Positions 54,768-63,601 of a stretch of 64,000 nucleotides of DNA are shown here, piece after piece. A program made the position numbers and the translations under genes. Source of the stretch: Streptomyces griseoaurantiacus (GTDB lineage Bacteria > Actinomycetota > Actinomycetes > Streptomycetales > Streptomycetaceae); assembly GCA_014656015.1 (NCBI GenBank), contig BNBP01000002.1, forward strand, positions 186,001 to 250,000, read 5' to 3'. Numbering within the stretch: the first letter of the stretch is position 1; each line of letters opens with the position of its first letter. The notes under the pieces were generated by a model that saw only the letters and a list, made by a program, of their open reading frames with translations, did no database searches and was not told the origin of the DNA.

Positions 54768-56828
54768 TCAGCCGTGCAGAGGGTTGGCGAGGGTGACGTA
54801 CACCGACTGGGTCTCGACCGGGCCGACGAGTTCGTCGAGCCCGTGCAGCCGGGTCAGCAGGTTGGCCTTGCAGCGCAGCACGGGCGAGTCCAGCAGCCGG
54901 GCGGGCAGGTCGGTGCGGAGCCGGCCCGGGCCGGTGGCGACGCCCGTGAGGAAGCGGCGGAACGCGGCGAGCAGCAGCCGCTCCTCGGCCAGGCGCTGCG
55001 CGCCGAAGGCGCCGATCAGTCCGAACACGTGGTTGATGCCGAGGTAGTAGGCGAACCGTTCGTCGGCGACCGCGTCGGGGACGAAGGTGTCGCTGCGGGC
55101 ACCGATGCCGGGCAGGAGGGCGTCGAGCTCCGCGTGCCGGGAGGCGCGGAAGTAGTAGCCCTGGTTGTCGCGGTAGCGCCCGCCGGCGGGCCATCCCTCG
55201 GGGTCGAGCAGGACCAGGGTGTTCTGCTGGTGCGCCTCCAGCGCGATCCCGGCCTCCGCGTCCAGCCACAGCAGGGGGCGCACGACCGCTTCCAGATAGC
55301 GCAGGAACCACTCGGCGGACACGGCTCCGGGCGGACGTCCCGTGCGGCGGGCGAGCCGGGTGACGAGGCGGGCCAGCCGAGAGCCGGTGCGAGCCTGGGC
55401 GCTCCCGGGGGCGGAGAGCGGTCCCGGCTCCGGCAGCGGGCGCGGCGCGAGCAGGCCCGCCACGCAGGACACGTCGTCCGCCGCGGCGAACGGGCTGTGC
55501 CGGATCACCACGTCGAGCCCCGGCACGGGGGTGTCGTCCGGGGCGTCGACGCCGAGCCAGGCCGGGTCGCGGACGATGTCGAAGCCGGGGTGGGCGGCCC
55601 GCCAGCGCTCCCCCAGGCCGGTGCGCAGGAGCCGGTGCGCCTCGACCCCGCGGTGCAGTTCCTTACGCAGGTTCTCCCGGCGGGAGTTGGTGATGCGCAG
55701 GCCCAGCGACAGCTTGAGCATGGCGGGGGCGCCGGTGCGGTGCACCGTGCGGACGGAGGAGGTGGGGTGCCAGGGCGCGCCGTGCGGGCCGAGGTCGCGG
55801 AGCAGCCCGGCCTCGAACAGGGCGGCGGTGGCAGGGCGTAGGCGCAGTGCGCGCGCCTGCCAGGGATGGACGGGGAGGGCGGCGTGCCCGGCGGGCACGG
55901 GCAGGCCCGGGCCGGCGAGGCGCGCGGTCAGCAGCGGGGCGGGCACGGGGCGTCCGCCTGCGGTCCAGGCGGAGTCGGCGGCCAGGGCGGTGGGGGCCAC
56001 GGCCAGCCAGTGGAGCGGGAAGGAGCCGCGGGTCTCCGGCGAGTACGCCTCCGACTCCGCTTCGGAGAGTCCCTCGCGGCTCTTCGGGGTGGGATGCAGC
56101 GGATGGCCGAGCAGCAGCGCCTGTTCGGCCGCGAGGAAGCGGTCCGGGCCGTCCTCGGGGCGGGCCCGGCGCTCGCGCAGGAAGACGGTGGTACGGCGCA
56201 CCGAGTCGGCGACCCGGCCGACCAGATCGGCGGCCCCGGCGTCCGGCCCCGGCGCGCCGGAGCGCGCGGCGGCCTCCCGCGCCAGCAGGGCGGCGAGCGT
56301 CACGGCGTCGACGGGTGGGGCGGGCTCGGGCGCGTCTGCCAGGCAGGGCGCCCCGAAGCGGTGCCAGCCGGTCGCCGACCAGTGGAGGACGGGGACGTGC
56401 AGATGGGTGGCGGAGGCGGGCAGCGGGACCCGGAGCACGCCCTCGTCCCCCGGGGCGGCGAGGCCGTTCTCCCGCACCCAGCAGCGCAGCAGGTTCTCGA
56501 CACCGGCGGCCTGGGCGGCGGTATGGGGGTCGGGATGGTCGAGCGGGTCATCGTGACGGGACGGCTCGCGACGACCGGGGGCGAAGCGATGGTCGCCCGT
56601 GGCGGGTGTGTCGGGCGAGGGACCGGACGGGGACGGCAGCGGCGGGGGCCCGGCGGAGGCCGAAAGAGGGGACGGCGGCGGTGGGGGCCCGACGGTCGTC
56701 GATGGATCGGCGAGCAGGCCGGGGGGCGCGCCGGGGGGCGGATCGGTGTGCGAACCGGGGTGGAGACCGGAGGGCGGCGCGGGGTCGTCGGTGCGGGCGT
56801 CGGCGACTGCGGCTGCGGTCGTGTTCAC
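54768..56828 (-). CDS. IucA/IucC-family NIS siderophore synthetase
   Basis: A 686-residue NRPS-independent siderophore synthetase. The first 130 residues are Pro/Gly/Asp-rich and disordered. The catalytic part has the ATP-binding GHPLHPTPKSREG motif, then KLSLGLRITNSRRENLRKEL, HQQNTLVLLDPEG and a FerR-like iron-transport domain at the C-terminus. Such enzymes condense citrate or another carboxylate with an amine or hydroxylamine. The GTG at 56828 follows AAGGAG. It lies between the aminotransferase and the acyltransferase genes, forming one operon. The product is unknown. Confidence 0.92.
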   Translation of the reverse strand: MNTTAAAVADARTDDPAPPSGLHPGSHTDPPPGAPPGLLADPSTTVGPPPPPSPLSASAGPPPLPSPSGPSPDTPATGDHRFAPGRREPSRHDDPLDHPDPHTAAQAAGVENLLRCWVRENGLAAPGDEGVLRVPLPASATHLHVPVLHWSATGWHRFGAPCLADAPEPAPPVDAVTLAALLAREAAARSGAPGPDAGAADLVGRVADSVRRTTVFLRERRARPEDGPDRFLAAEQALLLGHPLHPTPKSREGLSEAESEAYSPETRGSFPLHWLAVAPTALAADSAWTAGGRPVPAPLLTARLAGPGLPVPAGHAALPVHPWQARALRLRPATAALFEAGLLRDLGPHGAPWHPTSSVRTVHRTGAPAMLKLSLGLRITNSRRENLRKELHRGVEAHRLLRTGLGERWRAAHPGFDIVRDPAWLGVDAPDDTPVPGLDVVIRHSPFAAADDVSCVAGLLAPRPLPEPGPLSAPGSAQARTGSRLARLVTRLARRTGRPPGAVSAEWFLRYLEAVVRPLLWLDAEAGIALEAHQQNTLVLLDPEGWPAGGRYRDNQGYYFRASRHAELDALLPGIGARSDTFVPDAVADERFAYYLGINHVFGLIGAFGAQRLAEERLLLAAFRRFLTGVATGPGRLRTDLPARLLDSPVLRCKANLLTRLHGLDELVGPVETQSVYVTLANPLHG

Positions 56829-56943
56829 ACGGGCTCCTTCGGTCTTCAGGGATACAGGGGTGCGGATACGCGCGAAGGAAGTCGACACGGCGCGTGCGCG
56901 GTGGCAGGGAGCGCGACTGACCCGGTGACCGCGTGCGGACGCC

Positions 56944-58359
56944 TCACGCGTCGGCGCGTACTCCCCCGGCCACCGCCGCCACGGCGTCCGCGAGGCGGTC
57001 CAGGACGGCGGAGGCCTGCTCGTCGGTGATCGTCAGCGGGGGCAGCAGCCGTACGACACTGGCGTCGCGGCCGCCCAGTTCGACGATGAGCCCGCGCCGC
57101 AGGCACTCCCGCTGCACGGCGGCCGCGAGGTCGGGCGCGGTGGGCCGGGGTCCGCCGGGGGCCGCCCCCGCGGTGCCGTCGAGCGGCTCACCCTCCGCTT
57201 CGACCAGCTCCACCCCGATCATCAGACCGCGCCCTCGCACCTCCCCCACGCACCCGTACGCCTCTTCCAGCTCGCGGAGTTGACCGAGCATCCGTTCGCC
57301 CAGTTCCGCCGCCCGTGCGGCGAGGCCGTTCTCACGGACGTACGCCAGGGTGGCCGTGCCCGCGGCCATGGCGAGCTGGTTGCCCCGGAACGTGCCCGCG
57401 TGGGCGCCCGGCGGCCACACGTCGAGGTCCTCGCGGTAGACGACCACGGCGAGCGGCAGGCTGCCGCCGATGGCCTTGGACAGCACCATCACATCGGGCA
57501 CCGTGCCGCTGTGTTCGACCGCCCAGTAGCGGCCGGTGCGGCCCACCCCGGTCTGCACCTCGTCCACGATCAGGGGGATCGCCCGCGCCTCGGTGAGCGC
57601 GCGCATACGGCGCAGCCAGGCGTCCGAGGCGGGGAGCACGCCGCCCTCGCCCTGCACCGGTTCGAGGATCATCCCGGCGGGCAGCGGCACCCCGGACTTG
57701 GGGTCGTCGAGCAGCGACTCGGTCCAGCGTGCCGCGAGTTCGGCCCCCCGCGCGCCGCCGACGCCGAACGGGCAGCGGTAGTCCTGGGGGTACGGCAGCC
57801 GCGCCACCCGCACCTCCTGCGCGCCCCCGGACGCTTCGAGCGCCCCCACGGTCTGCCCGTGGTAGGCGCCGGTGAAGGCGAGGATGCCGGTGCGTCCAGT
57901 GGCGGCGCGGACCAGTTTGAGCGCGGCCTCCACGGCGTCCGTGCCCGCGGGGCCGCAGAACTGGACGCGGGCGTGCTCGGCGAGCCCCGGCGGCAGCGTG
58001 CGGAACAGCTCGGTGGTGAAGGCGTCCTTGACGGGGGTGGCCAGGTCGAGGCAGTTGAGCGGGGCGCCCGAGTCGAGGACCCGGCGGATCGCCTCCAGGA
58101 CCACGGGGTGGTTGTGGCCGAGGGCCAGCGTGCCCGCGCCGGAGAGGCAGTCGAGGTAACGGCGGCCGTCGGCGCCCTCGATGGTGAGCCCACGGGCGCG
58201 TACGGGCACGATCGGCAGGGCGCGCGCGTAGGTGCGGGCGCTCGACTCGCGTGCCGCCTGCCGGCGCAGGATGCCCTCGTGCGCCCCGCGCGCACGCCCG
58301 GACGGCTCCCCTGCCACCTCCGGCGCATCCGATGCCACCGCGGATCCGGTCACTGCCAC
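56944..58359 (-). CDS. Diaminobutyrate-2-oxoglutarate aminotransferase
   Basis: A 471-residue class III PLP aminotransferase. It shows CGPAGTDAVEAALKLVRAATG, YHGQTVGAL and the PLP-binding Lys in MVLSKAIGG, all typical of 2,4-diaminobutyrate transaminases (EctB/DAT family). The expected product is L-2,4-diaminobutyrate, a siderophore precursor also used for 1,3-diaminopropane. First gene of the three-gene siderophore operon. The start, a GTG at 58359 with GGGAGGAACC upstream, is plausible. No decarboxylase or N-hydroxylase gene is adjacent. Confidence 0.9.
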   Translation of the reverse strand: MAVTGSAVASDAPEVAGEPSGRARGAHEGILRRQAARESSARTYARALPIVPVRARGLTIEGADGRRYLDCLSGAGTLALGHNHPVVLEAIRRVLDSGAPLNCLDLATPVKDAFTTELFRTLPPGLAEHARVQFCGPAGTDAVEAALKLVRAATGRTGILAFTGAYHGQTVGALEASGGAQEVRVARLPYPQDYRCPFGVGGARGAELAARWTESLLDDPKSGVPLPAGMILEPVQGEGGVLPASDAWLRRMRALTEARAIPLIVDEVQTGVGRTGRYWAVEHSGTVPDVMVLSKAIGGSLPLAVVVYREDLDVWPPGAHAGTFRGNQLAMAAGTATLAYVRENGLAARAAELGERMLGQLRELEEAYGCVGEVRGRGLMIGVELVEAEGEPLDGTAGAAPGGPRPTAPDLAAAVQRECLRRGLIVELGGRDASVVRLLPPLTITDEQASAVLDRLADAVAAVAGGVRADA

Positions 58360-58749
58360 GACGACGGTTCCTCCCGCTTACCGAGGGCGAGTTGCCGGGG
58401 CACCGCGCGCACGCCGAACAGACGGACGGCAGGCCCCGTGTCCACCAACGACGGGAGGGGGCCGGGGGAAGCGGGCACAGGCGCCCTCTTTCGCCGCACA
58501 GGCGCCCTCTTTCCCCCGTCCACCGCCCGGATCCGGCGCCACCGCACACTCCCCGCCCGGACGCCCGTCGCACGCACCGCACTTGGGCCGACCCTCGCTG
58601 TGGCGGAACCGTTGCCCTCCGCCGGGCAACCCCTCACACCGACCGCATAGTGTGTTGCCCTCGCGTCACACCGTCCGGACCGGGGACTCCTCGTCCACGA
58701 CGGCCGGTCGCGCAGCTCGAACCCGTTCGTTCCAGGGGGACTTCACACC
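58360..58749. promoter_or_regulatory. Divergent control region of the siderophore operon and a protease
   Basis: A 390 bp gap without a gene. It contains two 18-bp identical direct repeats (58475-58513) and an A/T-poor promoter area. I did not find an iron-box palindrome. No RNA gene was recognised. Confidence 0.5.
58475..58513. repeat. Direct repeats with 21-bp period before the siderophore operon
   Basis: GCACAGGCGCCCTCTTTC occurs twice (58475-58492 and 58496-58513), giving a 21 bp period, two turns of the helix. Each copy contains the palindrome GGCGCC. The repeat is 116-154 bp upstream of the aminotransferase start. Confidence 0.75.
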
Positions 58750-59979
58750 ATGCGACTCATACGCCCGCTCTCCGCCGCCCGCCGAGAAAGGAGCGGACGC
58801 CGCAGGGTCTCCCCTGTCACGGCGGCCGTCGCGGTGACCGCCGCGCTGGCCCTGACGGCCACCGCCTGCGGCTCCGAGGACGACACCAAGGCCGACGCGG
58901 AGGTCTCCGCGAGCCCCTCCGCCGGTGGCGACGGCAAGATCCACATCCCGGACGACGTCAAGCAGAAGCTCAAGGAGCACGGCTTCGACCTGGACAAGTG
59001 GAAGGGGGGCGCCTGGAAGAACTGGGACAAGGAAGACTGGCTGCGCGAGGCCAACGAGTACATCAACCCCGTGATCGAGGGTCTGTGGGACCCGGACCGG
59101 ATGCGCAAGGCCGACGACCCGGACAAGGGCGTCGACACCGCCGACCTCGCCGCCGACCAGGGCGTCACCGATCCGACGCCCGCGCCGGTGCGGGCCACGC
59201 CGGTCGCGGCGCCGTACCACGACAACGCGGCCACGGCCGGCAAGGTCTTCTTCGACGCCCCCCAGGGCACGATGGTCTGCTCGGCGACGGTCGTGAAGGA
59301 CCCCGCGCACCCGGGCAAGTCCAACCTGGTGTGGACCGCCGGCCATTGCGTGCACGCGGGCAAGAAGGGCGGCTGGTACCGCAACATCGCCTTCGTGCCC
59401 TCGTACAACAACGCGGGCAAGACGGCCGACCAGTTGGTGGGCGCCGGCGAGGAGGAGGTCGCCCCGTACCGGATCTGGTGGGGCGACTGGGCGCAGACCT
59501 CGCAGCAGTGGATCGAACAGGGCGGCGAGACGGGGGGCCAGGGCGCCTCGTACGACTACGCCGTGATCCATGTGACGCCGGAGAAGGGCAGTGACGGCAG
59601 GTCGCTGGAGGAGACGGTCGGTTCGGCGCTGCCGGTGAACTTCTCCGCGCCCGCCGTGCCGGACGTGGACAGCCTCACCGCCACCGGCTACCCGGCGGCG
59701 CCGCCCTTCGACGGGCAGAAGCTGTACCAGTGCCAGGACAAGCCGGGCCGGCTCTCGGTCGAACGGGACGACCCGACGATGTACCGCATCGGCTGCACCA
59801 TGACCGGCGGTTCCTCCGGCGGCGGCTGGGTGGAGACGGGCACGGACGGCAAGCCCGCGCTGGTCTCCAACACCTCGATCGGCCCGGTGAGCGCGGGCTG
59901 GCTGGCCGGCCCGCGGCTGGGTGACGTGGCCAAGGGCGTGTACGACGCGGTGAGCAGGAAGTTCGCCGCCGCGCAGTAG
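58750..59979 (+). CDS. Lipoprotein trypsin-like serine peptidase
   Basis: A 409-residue exported protein. A long basic signal sequence ends in lipobox LTATAC, with acceptor Cys40. Residues about 50-165 are acidic and lysine-rich. The peptidase domain has its catalytic His in TAGHC, Asp in SYDYAVI and Ser in GGSSGGGW. This is a secreted S1-like family common in Streptomyces; substrate unknown. The ATG at 58750 follows GGGGGA. The gene ends at a very strong terminator (60009-60058). Confidence 0.9.
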   Translation: MRLIRPLSAARRERSGRRRVSPVTAAVAVTAALALTATACGSEDDTKADAEVSASPSAGGDGKIHIPDDVKQKLKEHGFDLDKWKGGAWKNWDKEDWLREANEYINPVIEGLWDPDRMRKADDPDKGVDTADLAADQGVTDPTPAPVRATPVAAPYHDNAATAGKVFFDAPQGTMVCSATVVKDPAHPGKSNLVWTAGHCVHAGKKGGWYRNIAFVPSYNNAGKTADQLVGAGEEEVAPYRIWWGDWAQTSQQWIEQGGETGGQGASYDYAVIHVTPEKGSDGRSLEETVGSALPVNFSAPAVPDVDSLTATGYPAAPPFDGQKLYQCQDKPGRLSVERDDPTMYRIGCTMTGGSSGGGWVETGTDGKPALVSNTSIGPVSAGWLAGPRLGDVAKGVYDAVSRKFAAAQ

Positions 59980-60008
59980 CCCTCGGCCGCCCGGCCGGCC
60001 CGGGAAGA

Positions 60009-60058
60009 ACGACAAGGGCCCGGCCCCCGCGAGTACGCGGGGGCCGGGCCCTTGTCGT
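60009..60058. terminator. Very strong bidirectional terminator
   Basis: A perfect 22-23 bp stem with core GGGCCCGGCCCCCGCG and a 4-nt AGTA loop lies between the convergent peptidase and hflX genes. Confidence 0.95.
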
Positions 60059-60079
60059 GTGCCTGGGTGACCGCCCGGA

Positions 60080-61573
60080 TCAGGCGAGCGGCGCCGGGGT
60101 GTACGGCCCGAGGTCCGCCGCCAGTTCCTCGTGCACCCGCACCTTGAGCAGCGTGCCCTCCGGGGTGTGCTCCTCGGAGAGGACCTCGCCCTCGGCGTGG
60201 GCGCGGGCGACCAGCTTGCCCTGCGTGTACGGCACCAGCGCCTCCACCTCGATCGCGGGGCGGGGCAGCTCCGCGTCGATCACGGCGAGCAGTTCGTCGA
60301 TGCCGCGGCCCGTGCGGGCGGAGACGGCGATCGCGCGCTTCTCGTTCCGCAGCAGCCGCTGGAGGACCAGCGGGTCGGCCGCGTCCGCCTTGTTGACGAC
60401 GACGATCTCGGGTACGTCGGTGGCACCGACGTCCCTGATCACCTCGCGCACGGCGGCCAGCTGCTCCTCCGGGACGGGGTGCGAGCCGTCCACCACGTGC
60501 AGGATGAGGTCGGAGTCGCCGACCTCCTCCATGGTGGAGCGGAACGCCTCGACCAGGTGGTGCGGCAGGTGCCGGACGAAGCCGACGGTGTCCGCCAGGG
60601 TGTACAGCCGCCCGCCCGGGGTCTCGGCCCGGCGCACGGTCGGGTCCAGGGTCGCGAACAGCGCGTTCTCGACCAGGACGCCCGCGCCGGTGAGGCGGTT
60701 GAGCAGCGAGGACTTGCCGGCGTTGGTGTAGCCGGCGATGGCGACGGAGGGCACCTTGTTGCGGCGCCGCTCCTGGCGCTTGATCTCGCGGCCGGTCTTC
60801 ATCTCCGCGATCTCCCGGCGCATTTTCGCCATCTTCTCGCGGATCCGGCGCCGGTCCGTCTCGATCTTGGTCTCACCGGGACCGCGGGTGGCGAGGCCGC
60901 CGCCCTTGCCGCCGCCCATCTGGCGGGACAGGGACTGACCCCAGCCGCGGAGCCTCGGCAGCATGTACTGCATCTGCGCGAGCGCGACCTGCGCCTTGCC
61001 CTCACGGGACTTGGCGTGCTGGGCGAAGATGTCGAGGATCAGGGCCGTACGGTCGATGACCTTGACCTTGACGACGTCCTCGAGGTGGATGAGCTGGCCG
61101 GGGCTCAGCTCACCGTCGCAGATGACGGTGTCGGCGCCGCTCTCCAGGACGATGTCCCGCAGCTCCTCGGCCTTGCCGGAGCCGATGTACGTCGCCGCGT
61201 CGGGCTTGTCGCGGCGCTGGGTCACGCCGTCGAGCACGAGGGCACCGGCGGTCTCCGCGAGGGCGGCGAGCTCCGCGAGGGAGTTGTCCGCGTCCTTGAT
61301 GGTGCCGGTGGTCCAGACGCCGACGAGGACGACCCGCTCCAGGCGGAGCTGGCGGTACTCGACCTCGGTGACGTCCTCGAGCTCGGTGGAGAGGCCGGCG
61401 ACGCGGCGGAGGGCCGCGCGCTCGGAACGGTCGAGCTGGTCGCCGTCCCGCTCTCCGTCGATCTCGTGGCTCCAGGTGACGTCCTCTTCCATCAGGGCAT
61501 CGGCCCGGAGACCCTCGGGGTGAGTGCGCGCGAGGCGCTTGGTGGCCTGAGAAGAGGAAGAGGAGGAGGTCAT
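60080..61573 (-). CDS. hflX: Ribosome-associated GTPase HflX
   Basis: A 497-residue HflX. The N-terminal HflX domain (about 75-240, with YIGSGKAEEL) precedes a coiled RRRIREKMAKMRREIAEMK helix and the G domain. The G domain has Walker A AGYTNAGKSS, switch ATLDPT, DTVGFV and NKAD. HflX splits stalled or heat-shocked 70S ribosomes and is linked to antibiotic tolerance. The ATG at 61573 follows AAGGAC; the upstream frame is a leader. A consensus sigma-R promoter GGGAAT-N18-GTT begins 82 bp upstream, placing hflX under thiol-oxidative stress control, which fits a ribosome-rescue role. Confidence 0.96.
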   Translation of the reverse strand: MTSSSSSSQATKRLARTHPEGLRADALMEEDVTWSHEIDGERDGDQLDRSERAALRRVAGLSTELEDVTEVEYRQLRLERVVLVGVWTTGTIKDADNSLAELAALAETAGALVLDGVTQRRDKPDAATYIGSGKAEELRDIVLESGADTVICDGELSPGQLIHLEDVVKVKVIDRTALILDIFAQHAKSREGKAQVALAQMQYMLPRLRGWGQSLSRQMGGGKGGGLATRGPGETKIETDRRRIREKMAKMRREIAEMKTGREIKRQERRRNKVPSVAIAGYTNAGKSSLLNRLTGAGVLVENALFATLDPTVRRAETPGGRLYTLADTVGFVRHLPHHLVEAFRSTMEEVGDSDLILHVVDGSHPVPEEQLAAVREVIRDVGATDVPEIVVVNKADAADPLVLQRLLRNEKRAIAVSARTGRGIDELLAVIDAELPRPAIEVEALVPYTQGKLVARAHAEGEVLSEEHTPEGTLLKVRVHEELAADLGPYTPAPLA

Positions 61574-61628
61574 GCGGTCCTTACGTCGTGGGAATGAGGT
61601 GGCGGCGGCATCCGCCGTCGCTTGTGTC

Positions 61629-61655
61629 AACGTCCGGGCGTGCCGTGGGATTCCC
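61629..61655 (-). promoter_or_regulatory. Consensus sigma-R promoter of hflX
   Basis: On the minus strand GGGAAT (61655-61650), exactly 18 bp, then GTT (61631-61629) match the sigma-R consensus perfectly. The predicted start near 61623 gives a leader of about 50 nt. A TTGACA hexamer overlapping the -10 lacks a matching -10 of its own. Confidence 0.8.
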
Positions 61656-61807
61656 CGGCGCGGCCGTGCCGTCGACCCCTCGATGGTCCCACGGGCCCCC
61701 GGCCTCCGTCACCGTGTTATCACCTGGGCGTGGCCGCCGTCCCGGGCGGGCCCCGCGCGCGTCCCCGGACCGGGCGGTGCCCGGGGACGCGGTCCGCACG
61801 GCCCGGG

Positions 61808-63346
61808 TCAGCCGGCGTCGGTGGCGGGCCGCCAGTCCGGGTGGCCCGGCATCGGCGGTGTCTTGGCTCCGTACAGCCACGGCCGCAGGAAGCCGCTGAG
61901 GTCCCGGCCCGCGACCTCGGACGCCAGCCGCACGAAGTCGGCGGTCGTCGCCGTGCCGTCCCGGTGCGTGCCCACCCACTGCCGCTCGACGCGCTGGAAG
62001 GCGTCCGCACCGATCTCCTGGCGCAGCGCGTAGAGCACGAGCGCGGCCCCGTCGTAGACGTTGGCGCGGAAGATGCCGATCTTCTGGCCGGCCTTGGGCG
62101 GCTTCGGCGCGGCGGGCGGGCCGCCGGAGGCCCTCCAGCCGTCGGAGGCCCCGTAGGCGGCCTTCATCCGGGCCTGAAGCGGTCGGTCCGCCTTCTCCTC
62201 GGCGTACAGCGCCTCGTACCAGGTGGCATGCCCCTCGTTGAGCCACAGGTCGGACCAGGAGCGCGGGCTGACGCTGTCCCCGAACCACTGGTGGGACAGC
62301 TCGTGCACCATGATCGACTCGACGTACCAGGCCGGGTAGCCGGGCTGGGTGAACACCTCCTTCTCGAACAGCGAGAGGGTCTGTGTCTCCAGTTCGAATC
62401 CGGTCTGCGCCTGCGCCATGAGCAGCCCGTACGTCTCGAACGGGTAGGGGCCGACCTTGCTCTCCATCCAGGAGATCTGGCCGGGGGTCCGGGCGAGCCA
62501 CGGCTCCAGCGCCTTCTCGTCCGCGGCGGGGACGACGTCGCGGACCGGCAGCCCGTGCGGGCCCTGGCGGTGCAGCACCTTGGAACGGCCGATGGAGACC
62601 TGGGCCAGCTCGGTGGCCATGGGGTGCGCGGTGCGGTACGACCAGGTGGTGGTGCGGGCGGTGCGCTCGACCCCGGCGGGCAGGCCGTTGGCGACGGCCG
62701 TGTAGCCCTCGGGCGCGGTCACGTGGAAGGTGAAGTCGGCCTTGTCCGCGGGGTGGTCGTTGCACGGGAAGACCAGGTGGGCGGCGTCGGCCTGGTTGGC
62801 CATGGCGAGGCCGTCCGTGGTCCGCACCCAGCCGCCGTCCCGGTTCTCGGCGGGTTTGCGGGGGTCGCTGGTGTGCCGGACGGTGACGAGGAGCGGCGTT
62901 CCGCGTACGAGGGGGGTCTCCGGGGTGACGACCAGGTCCTCCCCCGCGGTGGTGAACGAGGCGGGCTCGCCGTTGACGGCGACGGACCGCACCGTGCCGT
63001 GCGAGAAGTCGAGGTTGAACCGCTCGAGGTTCTCCGTGACGCGGGCGTCGATCCTGGTGACGGCGGTGAGCGGCTTGGTGTTGTCGCCGCCGTAGGTGAA
63101 GGACAGGTCGTACGCGCGGACGTCGTACCCGGGGTTGCCGAGGTGCGGGTAGAGCCGGTCGCCGAGGCCGAGGGGCTCGGCGGGGGAGGGCGCCGAGGCC
63201 GCGAGGAGGCCGACGGAGACGGCCGAGGCGCACAGCGCGGCACGCAGCCGGCCGGCGCGACGGGAACGGCGTGACCTGCGGGTGCCGGAGGACGGCGGGG
63301 ACGAGGGCGGGGCGGACGGGTGCTGCGGATCCACGGTGTGCGGCAT
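61808..63346 (-). CDS. M1-family metallopeptidase (aminopeptidase N-like), exported
   Basis: A 512-residue zinc peptidase. Its N-terminus is a signal peptide with an Arg-rich n-region (RRSRRSRRAGRLRAALCASA). The N-terminal beta domain (about 60-250) precedes the catalytic domain with HELSHQWFGD (zinc ligands and general base) and the third ligand in LNEGHATWYEAL. GAMEN-type exopeptidase motif is replaced by a MAQAQTGFELET segment, so strict aminopeptidase activity is uncertain. It would act outside the cell. Lies on the minus strand between the RSH-family gene and hflX. Confidence 0.9.
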   Translation of the reverse strand: MPHTVDPQHPSAPPSSPPSSGTRRSRRSRRAGRLRAALCASAVSVGLLAASAPSPAEPLGLGDRLYPHLGNPGYDVRAYDLSFTYGGDNTKPLTAVTRIDARVTENLERFNLDFSHGTVRSVAVNGEPASFTTAGEDLVVTPETPLVRGTPLLVTVRHTSDPRKPAENRDGGWVRTTDGLAMANQADAAHLVFPCNDHPADKADFTFHVTAPEGYTAVANGLPAGVERTARTTTWSYRTAHPMATELAQVSIGRSKVLHRQGPHGLPVRDVVPAADEKALEPWLARTPGQISWMESKVGPYPFETYGLLMAQAQTGFELETQTLSLFEKEVFTQPGYPAWYVESIMVHELSHQWFGDSVSPRSWSDLWLNEGHATWYEALYAEEKADRPLQARMKAAYGASDGWRASGGPPAAPKPPKAGQKIGIFRANVYDGAALVLYALRQEIGADAFQRVERQWVGTHRDGTATTADFVRLASEVAGRDLSGFLRPWLYGAKTPPMPGHPDWRPATDAG

Positions 63347-63601
63347 GGATCACGGCTATCAGCGCCCGCACGCCGGAGGGCGCAGACGCGCGCCGGGCCC
63401 ACCCGAAAGAGGGGCGCGCGGGAGCCCCGGGAACGTAGGCGGCGGCGCCCCGGGTGCGGAGTGCGCCCGCGCGCACGCGCACCCGCCGGGCGCCGGGGCG
63501 GCGGGCATGCTCCGCCCCGACCGCGCGGCCCGGTACGGCTACGGCCGGAGGTGCCGGGGATGCCGGGAGGGACCGGCCGCGCCCGGCGGCTCACGCCCCG
63601 G

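Noticed and set aside
58360..58749. Iron box for the siderophore operon
   Set aside because: No sequence close to the TTAGGTTAGGCTAACC palindrome was found in the divergent region, unlike the clear example at 2470.
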